This document shows positions 61,646 through 64,000 of a DNA stretch of 64,000 bases, piece after piece (the stretch's first letter is position 1; every line of letters begins with the position of its first letter). Below the pieces are notes generated by a model. That model worked only from the letters and a program-made list of their open reading frames with translations. It was not told the origin of the DNA and searched no databases. Made by a program: the position numbers and the translations under genes. Origin of the DNA: Methylobacterium hispanicum (lineage in GTDB: Bacteria > Pseudomonadota > Alphaproteobacteria > Rhizobiales > Beijerinckiaceae); NCBI RefSeq assembly GCF_022179285.1, contig NZ_BPQO01000004.1:186001-250000 (forward strand), in the 5' to 3' direction.

Positions 61646-62260
61646 CTATTCCTTGAGTTCGGAGATTTCCCGGACGGTTCCGAAACCGGCCCGGAGCCGG
61701 AACTGGAAGCCCTGCAGGCAGGCCTCCAGCAGTTCGCCGTCCATCTCGGAGCGACACGCGTCCACCGCCTGGATCTCTTCGTCTACGGACCTCATACCGG
61801 CTTCCGAGGCCAACGCTGATGCGGGCACCCCGTCGACGACGACCAGCAGCGGTGTTCCTCCGCCGGCGAGGAACCTCTCGAGGGCCGTGAACCGGTTCCG
61901 CAGGGTGGCCGCGGCAGCGGCGTCCACGACGTCGAGTCGTTCGAGGGCTTCCGCGCACTGCGACAGGATCTCGCCGCCGAAGGCCGCCCCGCTGCGAGCG
62001 TATCGGATCGCAGGCGTGCGGCACGCAGCGACGTAGAGTTCGCCGTGCTGCCAGTTCGCGTGTCCGGTCGATTGCTCGAGAATGTTGGCTTGGTACCACT
62101 CGGGCTCGACGCCGGCGCCCTGAAGATGCGCCCACGTCGCCCGCAGAAGGGCGATCGCGTCCTCCGCATGCGGCCAGGGGCGCGTGGTCCCGCCGACCTC
62201 GAAGAGATCGCGGAAGTGACTGGAGGTGCCGTGATACAAGGGGAACGTGATGTGCTGCAC
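61646..62260 (-). CDS. ART-like protein
   Basis: 204 residues from GTG 62260. Starts ITFPLYHGTSSHFRD, the 'YHGTS' opening of ART-fold proteins. GELYVAACRTPAIRYARSG supplies the second block with its alternating pattern and S-G; V-V-V-D-G-V-P-A-S-A-L appears near residue 150. The C-terminal ~60 residues are helical and acidic. A DUF3990-like ADP-ribosyltransferase is the best guess, but catalytic Tyr/Glu assignment is unsure. Confidence 0.5.
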   Translation of the reverse strand: MQHITFPLYHGTSSHFRDLFEVGGTTRPWPHAEDAIALLRATWAHLQGAGVEPEWYQANILEQSTGHANWQHGELYVAACRTPAIRYARSGAAFGGEILSQCAEALERLDVVDAAAAATLRNRFTALERFLAGGGTPLLVVVDGVPASALASEAGMRSVDEEIQAVDACRSEMDGELLEACLQGFQFRLRAGFGTVREISELKE

Positions 62261-62290
62261 GGGTCCTGGATCCCCTCCGAGCGCCTGCCC

Positions 62291-62644
62291 ATGACATCCC
62301 GTGGTCCGCGCCACAAGGGCGACGTCGCCTCCCGGTCCTTGGCCGGATCAGCTCAGGGTTGCCGATTCCGCGAGTTGCCCCACCTTCGCGCCCAACAGGC
62401 TGGCGATGGGTCGGCGCAACATCGAGGGGGGCCTTTGCCGAGCAATGCAGACCGATCGGGCGCGGGCCGGCGGCGACCTCCGGAACTGCAGGAGGACCCT
62501 CGCTTCGAGGAGCGTCTGAAGGCTATCAACGAGCTCAGGCGGCGGAAGGGATGGCCGACCATTTCCGTCACCGGGGATGCGCCTCGGACCGAGAGCGCCT
62601 TGCGATACTTCGCCGAGCGTAGCGGCGTCGACTTGCCGCCATAG
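62291..62644 (+). CDS. Hypothetical protein (start unsure)
   Basis: 117 residues from ATG 62291. Only the last ~60 residues look folded (QEDPRFEERLKAINELRRRKGWPTISVTGDAPRTESALRYFAERSGVDLPP); the part before is Arg/Gly-rich. It may start further downstream at an unusual codon. Overlaps nothing; function unknown. Confidence 0.4.
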   Translation: MTSRGPRHKGDVASRSLAGSAQGCRFRELPHLRAQQAGDGSAQHRGGPLPSNADRSGAGRRRPPELQEDPRFEERLKAINELRRRKGWPTISVTGDAPRTESALRYFAERSGVDLPP

Positions 62645-62698
62645 CGCTTACCGAGGGGGCGGGCTCACGGCCAATGGACCGGACGAGCTCGCCGCCGG

Positions 62699-63466
62699 TC
62701 AGGGAGACGGCGAGTTGGGTACGTCGCCTGCGGACACCCGGATACGCGCATCGACGAGCTGCTCGAAGGCAGCCTTGTGACGGGGGTGCACCTCGAGATT
62801 CCGACAAAGCCAGTATTTCAGGCTCCTAGGATCCTGGTCGCTCGACCACGCATCGAGCAGGCGGCCGGCTTCAGCGAGGCCGGTCGCCGCGATCGCGTCA
62901 CCGTCCATCATTTTCTGCGAGCGCCGCCACCACGAGTAGTAGTCGCTGAGATCCATGCCCGTCACGTAGCGGGATGCCTGGAACTCCTGCCGGATCGCTT
63001 CGAACTCGACCTGAGTGCAGGGTGTCTCCTTGAACGCCCGGTCGTAGCGGAACCGGATCCATGCGGCTTCGCCGACTTTTTCGCCACCGTCCTCCAGCAG
63101 GCTTACGAACAAGAGTTCCTTGGCGCGCAGGAGGTCCACGAGTTCCTGCCAAGCGAGCCGGAAATCCTCCCCCTCCCGCCGGAGCGGGACGCCGACCTCG
63201 GTCAGCATCTCGAACAATGGTACGCGCCGGACCGCCTTCAACGCCTTCGCCGTTTCCGCGAACTCGCGCGAGCCGGCCGCGAGTTCGGCCACGACGTCGC
63301 CGTTTACGGCAAGGGCGAGCCGGACGATCCGTGGCTTGTGGGAGTCGACCTTGCTCCCCCCGTAGTGGTTCTTCGTTCCGGCCAGAGCCATCTCGACCCG
63401 ACCTACGATCGCGAACTCGGCGGGATCCCCGCCCAAGGCCTTGACGCGTTCGCTCAGCAGTTCCAT
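62699..63466 (-). CDS. Hypothetical protein
   Basis: 255 residues from ATG 63466, which has AGGAG at 8 bases (a GTG at 63475 is too close to it). N-terminal part beta-rich (EFAIVGRVEMALAGTKNHYGGSKVDSHKPRIVRLALAV), middle and C-terminus helical (FKETPCTQVEFEAIRQEFQASRYVTGMDLSDYYSWWRRSQKMM). Soluble; no family recognised. Confidence 0.6.
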   Translation of the reverse strand: MELLSERVKALGGDPAEFAIVGRVEMALAGTKNHYGGSKVDSHKPRIVRLALAVNGDVVAELAAGSREFAETAKALKAVRRVPLFEMLTEVGVPLRREGEDFRLAWQELVDLLRAKELLFVSLLEDGGEKVGEAAWIRFRYDRAFKETPCTQVEFEAIRQEFQASRYVTGMDLSDYYSWWRRSQKMMDGDAIAATGLAEAGRLLDAWSSDQDPRSLKYWLCRNLEVHPRHKAAFEQLVDARIRVSAGDVPNSPSP

Positions 63467-63839
63467 GCCGGACACTCCTTCGATGCCGCGAAAGTCTGCC
63501 AGGGCGGCGCAAGCCGCAACCTCGTTTCGAACCGGGCGGCCGATCGCAGCCTGGGAGAACCTCTCTTCGAAAGATTTCGTAAACCAATCAAGAAGGAATG
63601 AATCTCGGATCGCACCATCTCGCGACCGTTCGATTGATGGCCGACTCCGGGCTGGGTAGACCTACTTCATCGACCGACGGATCAAGCTCCGTTCGGATCG
63701 TCTGTCGACTTGGGTGGGCGTGCTTCGTGCATGTCCACCCCTTTCGGTCCCAGAGGCGGAGGGCCTGTCCGCGCCACGAGTCGGCAGGGCGCCGCTTCGC
63801 AGCTGAACGGTCGGACGCTCGCGGCGACCGATCGGCGCG
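63467..63839 (+). other. Intergenic region with no supported gene
   Basis: About 370 bases between the end of the right-edge gene and the start of the 62699-63466 gene. Contains GAAAGATTTCGTAAACCAATCAAG near 63567, an AT-richer patch suited to a promoter reading left. No repeats seen. Confidence 0.35.
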
Positions 63840-64000
63840 TCAGGCTCCGAACGCCGGTGCCGCCGCCATCGTCGTGTCCCAACCCGGAGCCGAGTTCAGG
63901 AGCCGCTCCGCCGAGGCGACGCTCTCCAGAATGTCCTGCCAATCCGGAATCTCGCCGTGGATCATCCCGCGCATGGCGGCGTAGTCGGCCTCGAGCGAGC
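63840..64000 (-). CDS. AbiEii-like nucleotidyltransferase, C-terminus only
   Basis: The last ~53 residues of a gene entering from the right. 'LEADYAAMRGMIHGEIPDWQDILESVASAERLLN' matches the typical end of AbiEii/AbiGii toxins ('...DYaaM..MifG..psfd.Il..i..lE..iN'). Those are NTases of type IV toxin-antitoxin or phage-abortive systems. The rest, including catalytic motifs, lies outside the window. Confidence 0.55.
   Translation of the reverse strand, partial: SLEADYAAMRGMIHGEIPDWQDILESVASAERLLNSAPGWDTTMAAAPAFGA

Noticed and set aside
1..64000. CRISPR array, insertion sequence or integrase
   Set aside because: No regularly spaced direct repeats and no transposase or recombinase motif were seen on either strand.

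Overview
The window is G+C-rich, with strong G/C preference at third codon positions. It looks like accessory chromosome or megaplasmid DNA of an alphaproteobacterium, most likely a Methylobacterium-type member of the Hyphomicrobiales. That placement is an inference from a Ros/MucR-family regulator, a short flagellin, DedA and YdcZ family membrane proteins, and many small exported proteins of unknown function. I see no rRNA or tRNA genes, CRISPR array, transposase or integrase. Most genes are small and uncharacterised, and many are joined by 1-4 base overlaps (ATGA, GTGA, TTGA, one CTGA).

Layout. 1-2.4 kb: membrane and envelope functions (YugP-type zinc peptidase cut by the window edge, YdcZ transporter, glycine-zipper exported protein, DedA). 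2.5-8 kb: small exported proteins, an SH3 protein coupled to a 385-aa secreted protein, and a phage-type adenine methyltransferase. 8.3-10.7 kb: a coupled DUF2157 / GDYXXLXY / hypothetical operon. 12-17.3 kb: runs of very small genes, several Cys-rich. 17.4-32 kb: an alpha/beta-hydrolase, a Mom-type DNA-modification protein, an AraC regulator, a MucR variant, a lone receiver protein, and four members of one unrecognised ~350-aa protein family. 32-43 kb: small genes, flagellin, a PD-(D/E)XK-like protein, a receiver/HD-GYP protein, a broken XRE regulator, a long-tailed SSB, an XRE regulator and a membrane diguanylate cyclase.

43-52.3 kb is the outstanding locus. A divergent CapW/BrxR-like regulator faces a two-gene operon. 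The first gene encodes a ~2,355-aa protein with a C-terminal STAND/AAA-like ATPase module. The second overlaps it by one base and encodes a 475-aa partner with an Rx4H HEPN-type motif. I read this as a candidate, possibly undescribed, regulated defence (or other conflict) cassette. From 52 to 64 kb the surroundings fit a defence or conflict island: a DUF3223/DCL protein, two ADP-ribosyltransferase-like proteins (a third lies at 21 kb), a RecQ helicase, and at the right edge the C-terminus of an AbiEii-like nucleotidyltransferase.

How the parts may fit together (inference): the DNA-modifying enzymes (adenine methyltransferase, Mom), the ssDNA handlers (SSB, RecQ), the ART-like proteins and the ATPase operon suggest phage-host conflict functions in a region with high gene turnover. 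A 16-base motif occurs exactly just ahead of the methyltransferase gene and the ATPase operon, and a 13-base core of it lies ahead of ssb. This hints at shared regulation or a dispersed repeat.
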